Source of the DNA: Hyposmocoma kahamanoa
Taxonomy: Eukaryota > Arthropoda > Insecta > Lepidoptera > Cosmopterigidae
DNA length: 64,000 nt
Direction of reading: 5' to 3'
NCBI RefSeq assembly: GCF_003589595.1
Contig: NW_020653945.1
Location: forward strand, 24,226,361 to 24,290,360
The notes below the pieces were generated by a model that saw only the letters and a program-made list of their open reading frames with translations, did not search any database and was not told the origin of the DNA. The translations under genes were made by a program, and so were the position numbers. How positions within the stretch are numbered: the first letter of the stretch is position 1; every line of letters begins with the position of its first letter. This document shows positions 1-12,659 of the stretch, piece after piece.

Positions 1-783
1 GTTGTTTCTTTTGAGGATCCTATCTTGGCGTTTAACTAGGCGAACAACCGGAATCTTGTTATAGAAGCGTATACATTGCCCCTTAAATGATTTTTTGACT
101 TGACTTTGTTGAAGCAGTTATTCCTCTACATTTTGAATAATACCTTATATAAAGCTTATAACAATGTAACATACATGTATACACTATATACAATGACTTA
201 GCGAAGATTGGAAAACATGGACAGTAAAATGGCCTGTGTTATATATAATATATATCATTATTAACGTCGCATCAGATCCGCCTAAAGCAAAAAGCTTTAT
301 TGACACAACGCGTTACTTCCGTGCGGAGATGCGGTGGCACCGCAGGGTTATGGCGCACAATTATGAGCATAATAAAAAACCGATCCATATGAGAAGCGTA
401 ACGACTATACTAAATCATGCTTCTTTAACGGATCTATCATAGATGCCATAATTTTCAGCTATGAACCATAATAAGTTGATGTCGTCGTAAGAGAATTTGA
501 CAATAAGGAAATTTCTTACTACTACAATGTTTATTCTTCAAGTTACACGTTACATTTTTATAGATGCCAAGATTTTGGTAGAATTAATTTAAGGACAGAC
601 TTTTGTAAATTAATTCAGTCTATACCTTTTTTAATATTAAAAAAGTAAGTGCGTGTTTCGATGTCACCTTATGAGGTCGACAATCGACCATAAACACCCC
701 TGAATAATACCTATACGGGAATATTCAAGTATCGTGATTTAATACTATATTAGGATATGTTATGTAATTACATTGAATATATA
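1..783. other. No supported gene
   Basis: AT-rich. A 68-codon open frame at 236-442 has no recognisable motif or splice context. I see nothing else. Confidence 0.5.
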
Positions 784-1188
784 ACCAGAAATAGAGACGA
801 AATGTCATTTAATTTGTTTGAAAACTATTCTGCCAAATCATTACTGTGACAACTGCGCTCCGATTGGCCAGCCCGAATTCGAAACAATTGTGTCGTCAAT
901 TGTTTCACTTCAAATCGACCAGTTTAACTTTTTTTTGTCGCTGTAATGGACGATAATTGCAAAATTATGAAGAAATTAAGAACAGCCCCCATTGTTAGAG
1001 ATATTATCTTTATTACAATAAATACAGAACACAGAGACAGAACACACAGTGTCAGTTGTTGGCGCTGTACTATTTTCTGATTTGTGATTTCAGCGCAAAC
1101 GAGAATTTATATTTAAAAGTGATATATGCCCCTTTTGCCTGATAAGTTACCAGGGATGGCTGGCCCTAATTTCGTCTCTATTTCTGGT
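784..1188. mobile_element. Short inverted-repeat element (405 bp)
   Basis: Perfect 20-bp inverted ends: ACCAGAAATAGAGACGAAAT at 784-803 and its reverse complement at 1169-1188. No coding content. A non-autonomous DNA transposon of unknown superfamily. Confidence 0.75.
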
Positions 1189-1244
1189 ATTTACTCGAAG
1201 TGTGATTATAATACTTCATGATTATATTCTAGTAACTTAATATA

Positions 1245-1480
1245 AAAATTACCACCCAAATTAGGTACGGAAAACTAACCTGAAAATTACCCATTAAATG
1301 TAGAAGCGAAATGCCTCGTGCGAATCTTCGGAATATCCACAACATAGGGAACCCCAGCCTATGTCTAGACTCCATTGATGGAAAGGGGAAGGCGGAATTA
1401 AATCGAGCAATTCTTATACTTTTCGTGATATATCCTGTAGAATACCGATAAGCAGGAAACTTTACGGCGGTGTTCAAGGC
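1245..1480 (-). pseudogene. LINE 3' tail fragment
   Basis: Minus strand has [33 protein letters not shown]: the same LINE tail as 24900-25126, with GATATATCCTGTAGAATAC-CGATAAGCAGG in common. Decayed. Confidence 0.6.
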
Positions 1481-2065
1481 TATGCAGCTTCACCTCTACT
1501 GATTCATGTACACATTACCAGATGTAAGATGTATCAACAACTTTAATTTAGATCCTGATATAGCCTCAAACTTGAACGTCTAAATGTAGTAATGGATACC
1601 AAAACGCCTTTGGCGGATTTTCACAAATTCAATATAAATGCAGGCAACCCTCCCTATGAGTCGAATGCCGATGCATTTGGTATACGGTACATTCAAATCA
1701 CTCGTATCGGCTTAGGTAAACTACATTCTGTATGTACGAAGTGTGATTTACAAAGTGAATCCCAAGAACCACTGAAGTGAGAACTAAATTTGAATTGGGA
1801 ACTCATTGGGAACTTGAATATTTTAATAAGTTTATGGTAACATCAAAAGTGTACTTTGTGTAATATTGGTGAGAATGGAATGAGGGGGGAAAAAAGTTCT
1901 CGAGTGAGATCTACGAGTCGTAATGGCACGATTAAACTTATGCAAGTCAAGTGTGCTTTTGCATGTACGTGCGAGATTTATTCGTGTGTTTTGCACAGAC
2001 AGAGTATGAATTATTATCCCGCTCTCTATCTAAACAAAACAATGACACGTACCTTATTGACTTAA

Positions 2066-2675
2066 CCGCTCACGCGATGCGCTCCTCCTACCGCAAAAAT
2101 GGTGGCTATTTGGTTTCGCAAATTATAAAAGGATTCAGTTTAAATATAAGTTTTTATAAATAAAAATTATTATTCTGCATTGCTAAATAAATACCCTCCG
2201 TACTACCAACAAAAACATCTCAAATAAAATGCAGTAATACACCGTCAATCCCGCACTTAAAAAGGACTAATGAAATTTTTGGTGTACTTGGATAAATATG
2301 ATAATATTCCGTTTGAGTGGTTCTAACGTTTACTATGAAATGACTCGTTAAAGTATAGTTTATAAACATTTATATTCAGGGTAAACTTAAAAAACGTTAC
2401 TTACGGTATGTTTTCAATAAATAAACACCGAAATCACCAGCCCAAACAATAACGCACACGATTGACGTGACATATTTTTGAAGTTGTTTATTTTTTTTTA
2501 AATGACAGACCCAGGCATTAAAAACTTTATGGTTTTCTAGAGTAGTTACCGAAATAGCAATTAATATTAGTTCTTTTACCTGTTATAACTTTGATGTCCG
2601 ATAAATCGGTATAAAATCATCACCGGCACCTCTAGGTGTGGTATGCATCTACGGCTGCATGTATCGCCTGAGCGG
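2066..2675 (-). mobile_element. MITE family 2, copy 1
   Basis: About 610 bp with inverted ends CCGCTCACGCGAT. Same family as 8569, 40100, 48672 and 51733. Recognisable core: AATACCCTCCGTACTACCAA, CTAACGTTTACYATGAAAT and CACCGGCACCTCTAGGTGTG. Non-coding. Confidence 0.85.
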
Positions 2676-3711
2676 CTAATTCGGTTAAAAGGCCATAGCA
2701 GAAAACGATCCACATTGGTACTTTAAGGCATTGCTCGTATCGAGCGCTGGTTTTTGAACTTAAGTCCTTGACCTCGATCAATTGTGCGAGAAATACCTAT
2801 CAGATTTAAAATACCAACATGTAGAGTACAAAACAAATAACCAAAATAACAATAATAACGTAACAGTGTTAATGTGTCAATGCCTACACGTCTCTCGTAG
2901 CGGTTGTCATATTTATTATTTTAGTGACATCAGAGTATTCTCGTGCTATATTGAAATAACAGTTGTAAAAATGCCTATCCGTAACAGTCGCAGTCCCGCT
3001 CAGTGCTTTGAATCGCAAATATCTGAGGGGGCTGAAGCTAAGCTAAATTGATAAGCCCATGTGCCTGTAATTTCACTAGCACCCTTATACCCTTCAAAAG
3101 CGGAACGCAGTTCCTAAAAATCCAATTCCACATTACTGCGTAGCGAAACTGACAAAGCGAGGCAGTACATCCCGGGACGAACTCTTGTTATGAACCAAAC
3201 ATGAACCCTGCAAGGGCACTGCAATCTTAAAAATTAAATTTATTTGTTTACATGCAAAAAATAAATAAAATTAATTAAGAATTAAAAAATAATTATTTAC
3301 AATAAAATAAGGCAAATTTAACATATTACTAATAATAATAATATCTCGACCTGGCGCACGAGATCACCGACATGTGGGATGTGGCCTCGACTGAAATAAT
3401 CCCAATTGTTTTGTCCGCAAATGGGTTAATTCCAGTCAGCCTTTCTAACAGCTTGAGGCGGTTGAATTTCTGTGGCGTGTCGCTTCCAGCACAAATGCAG
3501 AAGGCGGTCCTGCTCGATACGGCACGTATTGTTCGCCGATTCTTGGACCTGAGTCCCTGACCCCGGCCGAGTGTGCCATTAAAAATAAATAAAAAGAAAA
3601 ATCATTGCCGGGAAATATCGCCTCTCCCATTTAAAAATTATCTATCTACTATTATATATCTTTTAGGCATTGGGAGAGGCGAGAGTTTAAAATAAATACA
3701 ATAATAATAAT

Positions 3712-3915
3712 AACGCACACACTCAACATAGCCCCGCACTAGGGAAACCCTGTGTCGCAGGTACCATGGACACACACATAGGCAACCACAAATTACATAC
3801 AAACTCACGAGAGAAATAAATGTAGGCCATGCAAATATTTCCCCCGGACCGGGAATCGAATCTGGTACCTCTGCGTGGCAATCCGGCATGGTAACCGTTC
3901 GGCCACGGAGGCAAT
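3712..3915 (-). mobile_element. SINE family 2 (tRNA-headed), copy 1
   Basis: Minus strand begins TGCCTCCGTGGCCGAACGG (A-box-like) and has GATTCGATTCCCGG (B-box) about 45 nt on, followed by a shared body (CTCGTGAGTTTG, TGTGTGTCCATGG, GGGTTTCCCTAGTGCGGGGC) and an A/T-rich tail. Confidence 0.8.
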
Positions 3916-5127
3916 TAATTAAATAAATTATAAAATTAAAATTAAATTTAAGGCATATTATTATGAAAATTAAAGAAGAAAAACCTAAAAAAAACAAAAA
4001 ACTCTAAAAATAGGCTAATCAATAATAGATTAAATCTTACTCTATATATAATGTCCAAAAATTAAAAATCAGTATGTATTAATTTTACAACATTTTATTA
4101 ATATTATTATTATTAATTAAGAAATAGATACAGAAAAAATACAAAAAAAATGTGCTGCTAACGGTGTAACAAAAACCATTTTTGGTTTGACCGTACACCG
4201 AGCATTCACCATCTAGTTTACAGTTTAAAGATACAAAAAAAATATATAAGAAAACGATTAAAAAGAATGACAATAACTACATTCTATACTAATAACATTT
4301 CCAGTACAAAAATTTCATTATTTAAATTACAAAACTTTAATGATTCTTTTATAATAAATACTTTGTTAAATATATCTGTACTATTTATTTAATATTTGAA
4401 CACTTTTGCTCTTTCACAAGGAGCTCTACTGCTACCAAATTCCCTCTACTACTAAACTATCAGGAATAGCCTGAACAAAACCAATTTAAAGTTCATTGCC
4501 GAAATCGGTATTGTCTAGGACTAGGACCTTCTCATTCAACGCCCATAGTGCAGATCTTTGTGCCGCCTAGTTCATCAAAAAACGTTTCAAACTTAAATTA
4601 TAAATAAACTCTGCAAAATATTAAGCTTATATGTCGTCCGAGGAAGTGTGTTATTCGTATCATCTTAAAAACATCAGCAGTTGTGACGCAATACTATGCA
4701 AATGATTGTCGAGTGTCGTCTGCAACCCGCCGCCATGTCTCAAATCATGCGCATAATGCTCTCACGACACAGAAATCAGTTTAGGATGTGTTCAGAATCG
4801 AATATTTCAGTGTTGTTGTTTCTTTTTTTATCCGTTCTATATAAGGAAGTTTGTTGAAGCACACACGAATATGAGAATTCTATTTCTTCTACTTCAATTG
4901 TTTTTTTCTGTCGATTGAGTTCATTTGTTGTAATGTTTTGTGGAATGTTAAAATGTTTTCCCCGCGCCAAGTATGTTGGCAAATTGTTTTTCTATTATTT
5001 GTGTATAAAATAAGTTTAATATTCTATGAATTATACAAAACACTACGATCCGATACGAGACCGTTTTATGGATTGATCTACTGCCGTTTTTCGGAATTTA
5101 TGTTCGAAATTTAAATTCGAAATTTAC
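3916..5127. other. No supported gene
   Basis: Very AT-rich, with A/T homopolymers and short open frames of low complexity only. Confidence 0.5.
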
Positions 5128-5290
5128 CATGAGTGTTTCGGTGAAGGAAAACATCGTTAAGAAACCTGCATTTCGAAGAAGGTTCACAATTATAGGAAAT
5201 TTGTGACGCGTGGTAGCCTATGACCTGAACTCTTGCCTGACATGAGACTCGTGCCCAGCAGTGGGGCGTATAAATGGGTTGATGATAACG
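5128..5290 (+). mobile_element. SINE family 4 fragment (ends TGGGTTGATGATG)
   Basis: GTGTTTCGGTGAAGGAAAAC near the start and CAGTGGGGCGTATAAATGGG at the end. Relatives at 7878-8035 (reversed), 14330-14495, 26290-26395, 29320-29425, 34080-34165 and 37150-37320. Confidence 0.6.
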
Positions 5291-5359
5291 ACTATGATCT
5301 ACGATGTGTGATGGAGATACGAAAATTGCACGTCGAATACTACATCACATCGTATACGT

Positions 5360-5556
5360 TGCTCTGATCCCAAAGTAGATAAAGCACTTGTTTTATGGAA
5401 ATCGGAAACAACGACGGTGCCACAAATACCCAGAACCGAGACAATATAAAAAAGTTAGTTTTCTATACTAACCCGGCCGAGGATTGAACCCAGGACCTCA
5501 GAGATGGCGACACCATGAAAACCAGTGTGCAAGCCACTCAACCACTGAGGCCGTCA
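5360..5556 (+). mobile_element. SINE family 1, copy 1
   Basis: GATCCCAAAGTAGATAAAGC start, CACAAATACCCAGAACCGAG centre and GAGGATTGAACCCAGGACCT, a tRNA-like B-box segment, with a CACTGAGG end. Same family at 45231 and 54371. Confidence 0.7.
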
Positions 5557-7877
5557 AAGAAGGTTCACAATCCCTGCAAAAACATGTGAAGTCTCCAACC
5601 CACTTTGAATCGGAGTAGCGAACTATGACCTGCAGAGGAGACCCTTGGTTAACACTGAGACGTATGATGAGTTGCAAAGATGACCTTCAAGTTACTCGTT
5701 TTGCGTAGCGGAATTTCTGTGCGTAGGTAGTATTCAAGGAATTTGACGATTTCAATTTTTTGCGTATGTATGGGATAAAGATAATTTGGATTTGGAATTA
5801 GAATCTGAGTACGGTTTGGGTCTGGGATCTGTATCTGAATTTTAAATTGAATTCCATAGGTAGGCCACTTTGCTTCATTAAGCAGGCAGATCAAGAGAAA
5901 GACGGTCCTACGTTACCCTTACTCTGGACTTATCGCTTGGTCACACACGATACTCGTAGCATGAAATTGATAATCACGCGGCGTCCGCTCAAAAAGAGGG
6001 GAGTTAAATTTAAAGCCGTATCTGTGTCTGTATATATGTCAATGGCATTGTAGCTTCTAATCCGATGGACTCAAGAGTGTCTTTTTTTATTTGAAGGCTA
6101 ATTTAATAGGGATGGTTCTTAGATATGTTTGATGAAAGATCATCAGCTCTTTTCCCAGCGAGTATAGGGATCTCAGGCATAAAATTGGGGTGCATGAGAG
6201 GAGCCTCCCCGAGAGACGTTTTGTCTAGCTAGCACTCTGTAACTAGCCAATCCTCTCACTACAATAACAAAACCAAAAGATACCCCCAACGGCTCAAAAT
6301 CTTCCGTGATATCTATTGTTTTTTGTCATTGATTCGACAAGAAGACGTCATAAAATATTTATTTTCTTTGCACTCACCCATTATTTTGAAATTTGATACT
6401 ATTAGGTACTATAGAATATTGATGATATTACAATCATATTATGGTCATCTTGATCGAATGCTGCAACGAGGACACTCCGTAGACAATTCAACTCCTTAAC
6501 TGCGTATAGCAGGACTATCGTGTTTGGGCTTATTGAATGGGTCTTGACGAATGGTCGTTTACAGATGCTGACTTTATTAACTTTTTAGAGTACGCTGTTT
6601 TGTATCGGGGGCTTTAAATATTTTTTTTATACATGATAGACATAACTCCACCAGATGTTGTATGGAAAATGAAACCCAAATGTCAAGGAACCTGGTGTCT
6701 AACCTAGTACCTAGTATTGCCCCAGTCATCTCCATCCTGCATGCCTACAAGATACCACTTCTCGCTTCGTTTGAAGGACCCCACACCGTAAAATGGAGGG
6801 AACAGGTACGTGCGCTGTTTAAGAAAGATAAAATGGTGAATAATTATTCAAATAGTTCTTGACTTATTAAATAGTAAATGAGAACAATATTCCTTGTTGA
6901 CACTTCAGTATCATGGCTACAGCCATTGTTTAAGTATTGAACTCAATTGTCTAGAATGTTTAATTTTTATTTGCCTAGTTTATGTGTTACTTAATTTTGA
7001 ATTGTACGTAAGCCATGAATGTTTCATTAGCGAAAATTTATTTATAATGATATTGTGAATTATGTTATATAACAAATAAGTATTTAACAAATCAAAGCCG
7101 CTTAGCGCACGCATATTGTATAAATGATTGAAAACAACAACAAAAGGGAGATAGATGTAAATGCTAGCAAAGAGGTTACAGGAATCGAAATTAATATTAG
7201 ATTTTCATAAATAACATTAAATTTTTGTACAAATAATGTGCGAATTATCAATAGGTATGGTATTAATACTATCACTGAGAGGGTTACTTTGCAAATACGG
7301 GATTGTTAGTGGTTGTTATAAATGTTTCTGTTGTTTTGTGAAATGAAAAAGTTTTTTCACACTGTCAGTATTGCACAAAAGTTAAAACGTACAGTCGTAT
7401 TCTTTAACGTTTCATTTGCAGAAGAGCCTTTTGTGAAATGAAACCAAAACACAGAGAGAACTTGAGGAGCACTATGAATAAATTTCGTCTCAAATCCAAA
7501 CCGGTGCGGTATATTTGATTGATTTTTAATATTGAATTGAATATATATATTATACAGCACGAATACGATCTTATTGAGAAAATCAAAGGAGTTTACAAGA
7601 GGAAGCGGTCCCTCAAACGAAACAGTCTACAGAACAGAACTTACCGCAATTGTAAAGTTTTAACAAAGGCGACAAAACGGGGCTCGGGAACTAAAAGCGT
7701 GAATCCTACCAAGTTTCGCATTATCATAATGTTAGCGGTTTGTTATAGGGTCTTCGGTTTGGTTGCAGTTTCCAGTTATGTACGCTTGTTTTGTTCGGTT
7801 CATTTGGCATTGATTTTTTTGTTAGCGAGGTTTTGTTACAATGGTGGTAATTTGTGAGCAGTTTTTCTCTTTATTTC
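5557..7877. other. No supported gene
   Basis: Unique-looking AT-rich sequence. A piece near 6745-6785 (ATACCACTTCTCGCTTCGTT) matches the reverse of 38860-38895, a LINE scrap. Confidence 0.45.
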
Positions 7878-8035
7878 ATCATCAATCCAGTGTATGTCCC
7901 ACTACTGGACACGGGTCTCCTCTCAGGTGATGGTTTAGGTCCACCTCTTAGCCCAATGATGAGTTGAGGACTTTACACGTTTTCCTAGGGTTGTGAAACT
8001 TCTTCGACGTGCAAGTTTCATCACGACGCCTTGAA
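7878..8035 (-). mobile_element. SINE family 4 fragment
   Basis: CATCATCAATCCAGTGTATG then GTCCCACTACTGGACACGGG: the reverse of the family end seen at 5250-5285. Confidence 0.55.
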
Positions 8036-8183
8036 ATTAAATTTCGTTCATAAATTCCTAAAAATTCAGAGGTTCGAGCCTGAGTTCAAACTCGCGAATG
8101 CGAATAAAAAATTCAAGGCCACGCAATGAAGAAAGCGCCATTTCGTTGAAGGATTCTGATCAGAAAAAATCTGCTTTAATTAG

Positions 8184-8411
8184 CGTTACGGAAGCAACGC
8201 AAAAGAAGTTTCGGTTAAATTTAAGAGACGTAATAAAATTACAACGTGCGATCCCGGCAAAGTCCCGCTCCCATACCACGCTCCGCCGCTACCGCCTTGC
8301 GTGGACGATTGCATAGAACTCAATGGAATACACCTTTGCATCCGCACCGGCCTCGCGTACGCCCCGGGCTCGGATCGCGCCTGTTTGTTATGTTCAAATA
8401 AAGCTAGTTAA
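8184..8411 (+). CDS. Possible Cys-rich coding exon (no ATG)
   Basis: An open frame of 75 codons ending TAA at 8409-8411, GC-rich in its 3' half (8250-8390) unlike the AT-rich surroundings. It encodes ...TTCDPGKVPLPYHAPPLPPC, then VDDC, GIHLC and ACLLC: six or more Cys in about 50 residues. A TTTAATTAG just upstream could be an acceptor. No start codon, so if real it is an internal or last exon of a gene whose other exons I cannot find. It could be a fragment of a repeat. Confidence 0.3.
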   Translation, partial: RYGSNAKEVSVKFKRRNKITTCDPGKVPLPYHAPPLPPCVDDCIELNGIHLCIRTGLAYAPGSDRACLLCSNKAS

Positions 8412-8568
8412 AATCATTTTTAGTTTTTGTTTACATGAATTTAGAAGTTGATGTTTATAATATTTTATTTAATATGGAGTGATTTAATTAAGATAATGTA
8501 CAGGTAAGGTATAAAAGACAATAAAAGCTTGAATACTAGAAAGTAAAACTAGGATTTTTAAATTTTAT

Positions 8569-9197
8569 CCGCTCAAGCGATACATGCAGCCGTAGACGCA
8601 TACCACACCTAGAGGTGCCGGTGATGATTTTATATCGATTTATCGGATATCGAACTTATAACAGGTAAAAGAACTAATATTAATTGCTATTTCGGTAACT
8701 ACTCTAGCAAACCATAAAGTTTTTAATGCCTGGGTCTGTCATTTTAAAAAAATAAACAACTTCAAAAATACGTCACGACAATCGTGTGTGACTCGTGTGT
8801 GAATCGTGTGTGAATCGTTTGGACTGGTGATTTCGGTGTTAATTTATTGAAAACATACCCTAAGTAGCGTTTTTTAAGTTTACCCTGAATATAAATGTTA
8901 ATAAACTATACTTTAAGGAGTAATTTCATGGTAAACGTTAGAACCACTCAAACAGAATATTATCATATTTATCCAGGTACACCAAAAATTTCATTAGCGC
9001 TTTTTAAGTGCAGGATTTGCGGTGTATTACTGCATTTTATTTGAGATGTTTTTGTTGGTAGTACGGAGGGTATTTATTTAGCAATGCAGAATAATAATTT
9101 TTATTTATAAAAACTTGTATTTATACTGAATGCTTTTCTAATTTGCGAAACCAAATAGCCGCCATTTTGCGGTAGGAGGAGCGCATCGCGTGAGCGG
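8569..9197 (+). mobile_element. MITE family 2, copy 2
   Basis: Starts CCGCTCAAGCGATACATG and ends ATCGCGTGAGCGG, opposite to copy 1. Carries a small local duplication of GAATCGTGTGTG near 8790-8815. Confidence 0.85.
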
Positions 9198-10626
9198 ATA
9201 TGAATAAAATTGGGTCCCCGCGGCATGGTGCCCAGATGCTGGCAGCGTTCCTCCTTTGTATTGCTATGCTAATGCGTGGCAAGGTAGCTGCCGACTCTTG
9301 GGTTTCCCAGACGATCTATTAATTTTTTCGATAAAAGTTTTGTACGGATGAAAGACACTGGGACCCCACGGGACAAGGGTTTCGACTCCAAAGGCTGTAA
9401 ATAGGTTGTCGGACCCGAGATCCCGGTACTTATTACTTTTTATTCTCTCCGCCTATTTTATTTTATTTTATTTTACACACTTTTAAAGCTCACAAGTAAT
9501 TTCTTTGAGAATGTTTGTTTGAAAGTATAGTTTATTTAGAATAGCAGTACATTACAGATTAAAACAAAATTTACTTGGTGCTATTATAACTACAAATACA
9601 AAAGTTATTACGATGTAAAGATAAGATTTCGTGAAATTACAAAAAAAGCATATTTCTATTACCGTGGCACCTAGGGCATGGGGTCATCGGGTAAAAACTA
9701 GCAAATGACCCCCTCAAACTCTCAAAAAATTTTGTCGGTCCATCTCCCAAACACCCTGTGTACTCCACAATATCCGTAGACTTTGTATGCCATCAAATCG
9801 ATAAGAAGAAGGTTGTTAAGTTACGATTGTAATCTAACGACATAAACCACGTACGAATCATTTTGCATTCATTGCCTATTTAACCAATCCATACAATAAA
9901 TATGTCGGTTTTCTGATTGCTCCAGATTTTTCCTCATTGTTATGTTATGTTATTACTTATTATTATTAAGTGAGTAATTAATGTTTCGTAGAAGGCAAAG
10001 GAACTCATAATATTCCGTTAACATTTTACCTTGTATTATCCAAATACCGTAAAGAAGGAGCCTGTTACGTGTTATTATTATAGACAGTTTTTGAAATTAT
10101 TTAGTCTACATTTTGTACGACTAACTACAAGTCTCGTCGAGAGAACTGATACGCCTTTGCGTAACCGGATTTTAAGCAGTTAGAAAGAGAAATACTGCAA
10201 CCACGCACGTTACTACAAAGCACAAGTCGGCGGCTGGCAAGGCAGAGGACATTAAATTTGTCAATGCATATTTTATGCTATATCATTAAAATACGGTGTA
10301 AATTTTAATGCACTGAAACGCAAAGAGGAATTCGCTGCAATATTCCAAGATCGGTCTACGCTCGTGTGGGGACTTGCGTTGTCGTACGCAAATCTGCAAG
10401 GGGTTGTCAAAAAATGGAAAAGGTGTAATTATTATTATAATGTAATTATTACTTATCAATACTCAATGATTATTATTAATAATAATAGTAATTTATTTAA
10501 GATCATTGATCCACTATGTTAGTAACAATTAAAAACTTAGGACTATGTTAGTAAATTACACCTAATAAAATAATTAAAATAGAAATACTTAAAAATAAAT
10601 AATAGAAATCAACAATAGGTATGCGG
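9198..10626. other. No supported gene; possible repeat scrap at 9210-9440
   Basis: 9210-9440 is GC-richer (GGCATGGTGCCCAGATGCTG, GACTCTTGGGTTTCCCAG) and reads like a LINE 3' end, but I see no frame. The rest is AT-rich with no features. Confidence 0.4.
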
Positions 10627-10935
10627 AATGTCACCAACCCTTCTTGGTGACATGAATTCTGGTCCAATGGCACAATATCGGACACGCTACATCCTCCGAT
10701 ATGGTGTTCAGAAGGCTGTGACCGCTGTGGGTGAATTATACGTTGAAGGATTTCTGCGTATAATTAACCCACAGGCCGCAGGTGTACAGTATCTGGCAGT
10801 AGGCCTTAAAAAGAGTTTGACCTCATTCGTACACCGCGCAAACCTGCGAGCCAACATATTGCACCTTACCGTCAATGCCTTGCGCTCCCTATCCAGCTCT
10901 AAGTTATCTGTGAGCGCATCAGTCACCCAGTGACC
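10627..10935 (-). pseudogene. LINE reverse-transcriptase C-terminal scrap
   Basis: Minus strand reads DNLELDRERKALTVRCNMLA, RRFARCTNEVKL, then after a shift AYCQ and GLWVNYT, the conserved region after the RT domain in lepidopteran LINEs. An open frame on the plus strand here is its antisense. Confidence 0.65.
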
Positions 10936-11019
10936 CAGGTATTTAAACTACTTCACTTTATGAAGAGGACCACCATCTAGTGTATTATTAAATATGACTT
11001 ATGTAGTAATAAAGATTTA

Positions 11020-12308
11020 CATAGGGCGCTCTATAAGTTTCCGGAACTGGCCACTTACATAAACAATATTTAAAAAGCCATTACAACATTTGAAAATGAA
11101 ACTCTTTGGCTGTAGAATACAGTTTGTTTCATCTGACTGTCACTTGTTTTACATTGTGGCGTCATTTTAGAAATTGGTTGTCTACATCACCAAGGATTTA
11201 ACTCGTGAAAATTTTCGTAGTATGATTTTCTACGACTTTAAGTGTAATTTAACAGCTCGGCGGAGCTTTGCTCGGCTTCAAACTGCTTTTGGCGATGAAG
11301 CACCAAGCAAGGCTACTATTTATAGCTGATTTGCAGAATTCAAACGCGGTCGTGTGAATCTCAGTGACGAATTTCGTGATGGTCGCTCGTTCACTGCTGT
11401 GAACAACAAAAACATCGATGTTGTGCGCCGTAATATCAAAACAGACAGGAATGTGTCATACCATGAGATTCGGGCATCTTTAGGCACAGGCATGAGTTAA
11501 ATACAATCAATACTACACAAACATTTGGGTGTGAAAAAGCTGTGCTCTCGGTGGATCCCACACAATTTGACTTAGGCTTAAAAAACGGATCGCGTCACTT
11601 GGTGCAATGCCATGCTTACCAAATTCAACGAAGGGGCGTCAAATTTGGTGTGGGATATAGTAACAGGTGACGAAACATCGATTTATAGTTGCGATCCTCA
11701 AAACAAAGCAGCAATCGAGCGTATGGGTCTTTCAAGTTGAGCCGAAACCAACCAAAATGGCGCGTGCATAAAACCTCTAAGCGGACGATTGCTTCTTTTT
11801 TTAATAAAACTGGACACCTGGCTACTGTTGCTTTGGAAAAACGTTGTACCGTAAATAGTGATTGGTATTCGACCATTTGTTTGCCGGAAGTTATTGACAA
11901 ACTCCGTAAAAATAACCGTAAACACCATATCATCTTGCACCACGATAATACCAGTTCTCACATGGTCAGACGGACAAATGAACTTTTGAAGGTGAACAAC
12001 GTTGACCTTATGAGCCATCCCGCGTACAGTCCCGACCTAAAACCTTGTGACTTTTATTTATTTTCAAAAATTAAAAACCAGTTACGCGGTCAATGATTTT
12101 TATCACTTGAAGAGGCTGTCGAAGAGTATGAAAAATATGTTTCAGAGATTGTCACGGAGGAGTGGCATAAATGTTTTCTAAATTGGCTTATTCGTATGAA
12201 AAAGTGCATTACGCTAACGGAGAATATTTTGAGAAACAATAAATTCATTTCTGGCCATTTATAGTATTTTTTTCTTATTCATTTCGGAAACTTATAGTGC
12301 GCCTCACG
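11020..12308 (+). mobile_element. Complete but dead mariner transposon
   Basis: 1289 bp bounded by TA on both sides (11018-11019, 12309-12310). Terminal inverted repeats share GCGC-CTATAAGTTTCCGG-type sequence (left about 11020-11050, right about 12280-12308 reversed). Length is typical for mariner. It holds a transposase pseudogene. Confidence 0.85.
11190..12242 (+). pseudogene. mariner transposase pseudogene
   Basis: Reads as a mariner transposase: N-terminal helix-turn-helix region (LTRENFRSMIF, AFGDEAPSKATIY), WIPHNLT, VTGDET (first Asp), ILHHDNTSSH (second Asp), and HPAYSPDLKPCDFYLF (D34D motif), ending FEKQ and TAA. Broken by several stops (for example at about 11326, 11498, 11570 and 11735), frameshifts and loss of the start. 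The longest surviving frame is 11689-12096. Confidence 0.85.
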
Positions 12309-12659
12309 TACAAGTGTTGCACTGCAAAATATTTACGTGACTCTTAATTTTTAGATGCTTTCAGTTTTCTGTTATTATACTTATATTAATGTAATGCATT
12401 TGTATTCAAATGAACAATTCGATCATAAAAAATGGAGGAAACATGAGAATGGCCGTGATTTAAATTCTACTTAGTAACTTATGAAATTTTAAATCCCAAT
12501 TGTATTTTGATATCATATTACATTCGTGCGCAGAAAATTTTCTTAAGTGCCAACATATTTGCATAACATGATTATAATGGAACTCGCTAGAAGTAATCAA
12601 AAATATTTTAAAATTCGCACATGCCAACACTTGATCCGGCAAACTAAGCGTGTTTGCAG

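Noticed and set aside
236..442. 68-codon open frame
   Set aside because: No motif, no promoter or splice context, and AT-rich composition; length is expected by chance.
6662..6862. 66-codon frame
   Set aside because: Part matches, in reverse, a LINE scrap at 38860-38900; no independent coding evidence.
10628..10933. 101-codon plus-strand frame
   Set aside because: Antisense of a LINE reverse-transcriptase tail; the protein signal is on the minus strand.
11625..12018. Minus-strand frames of about 100 codons
   Set aside because: Shadows of the mariner transposase, which reads on the plus strand with conserved HDN and SPDL motifs.
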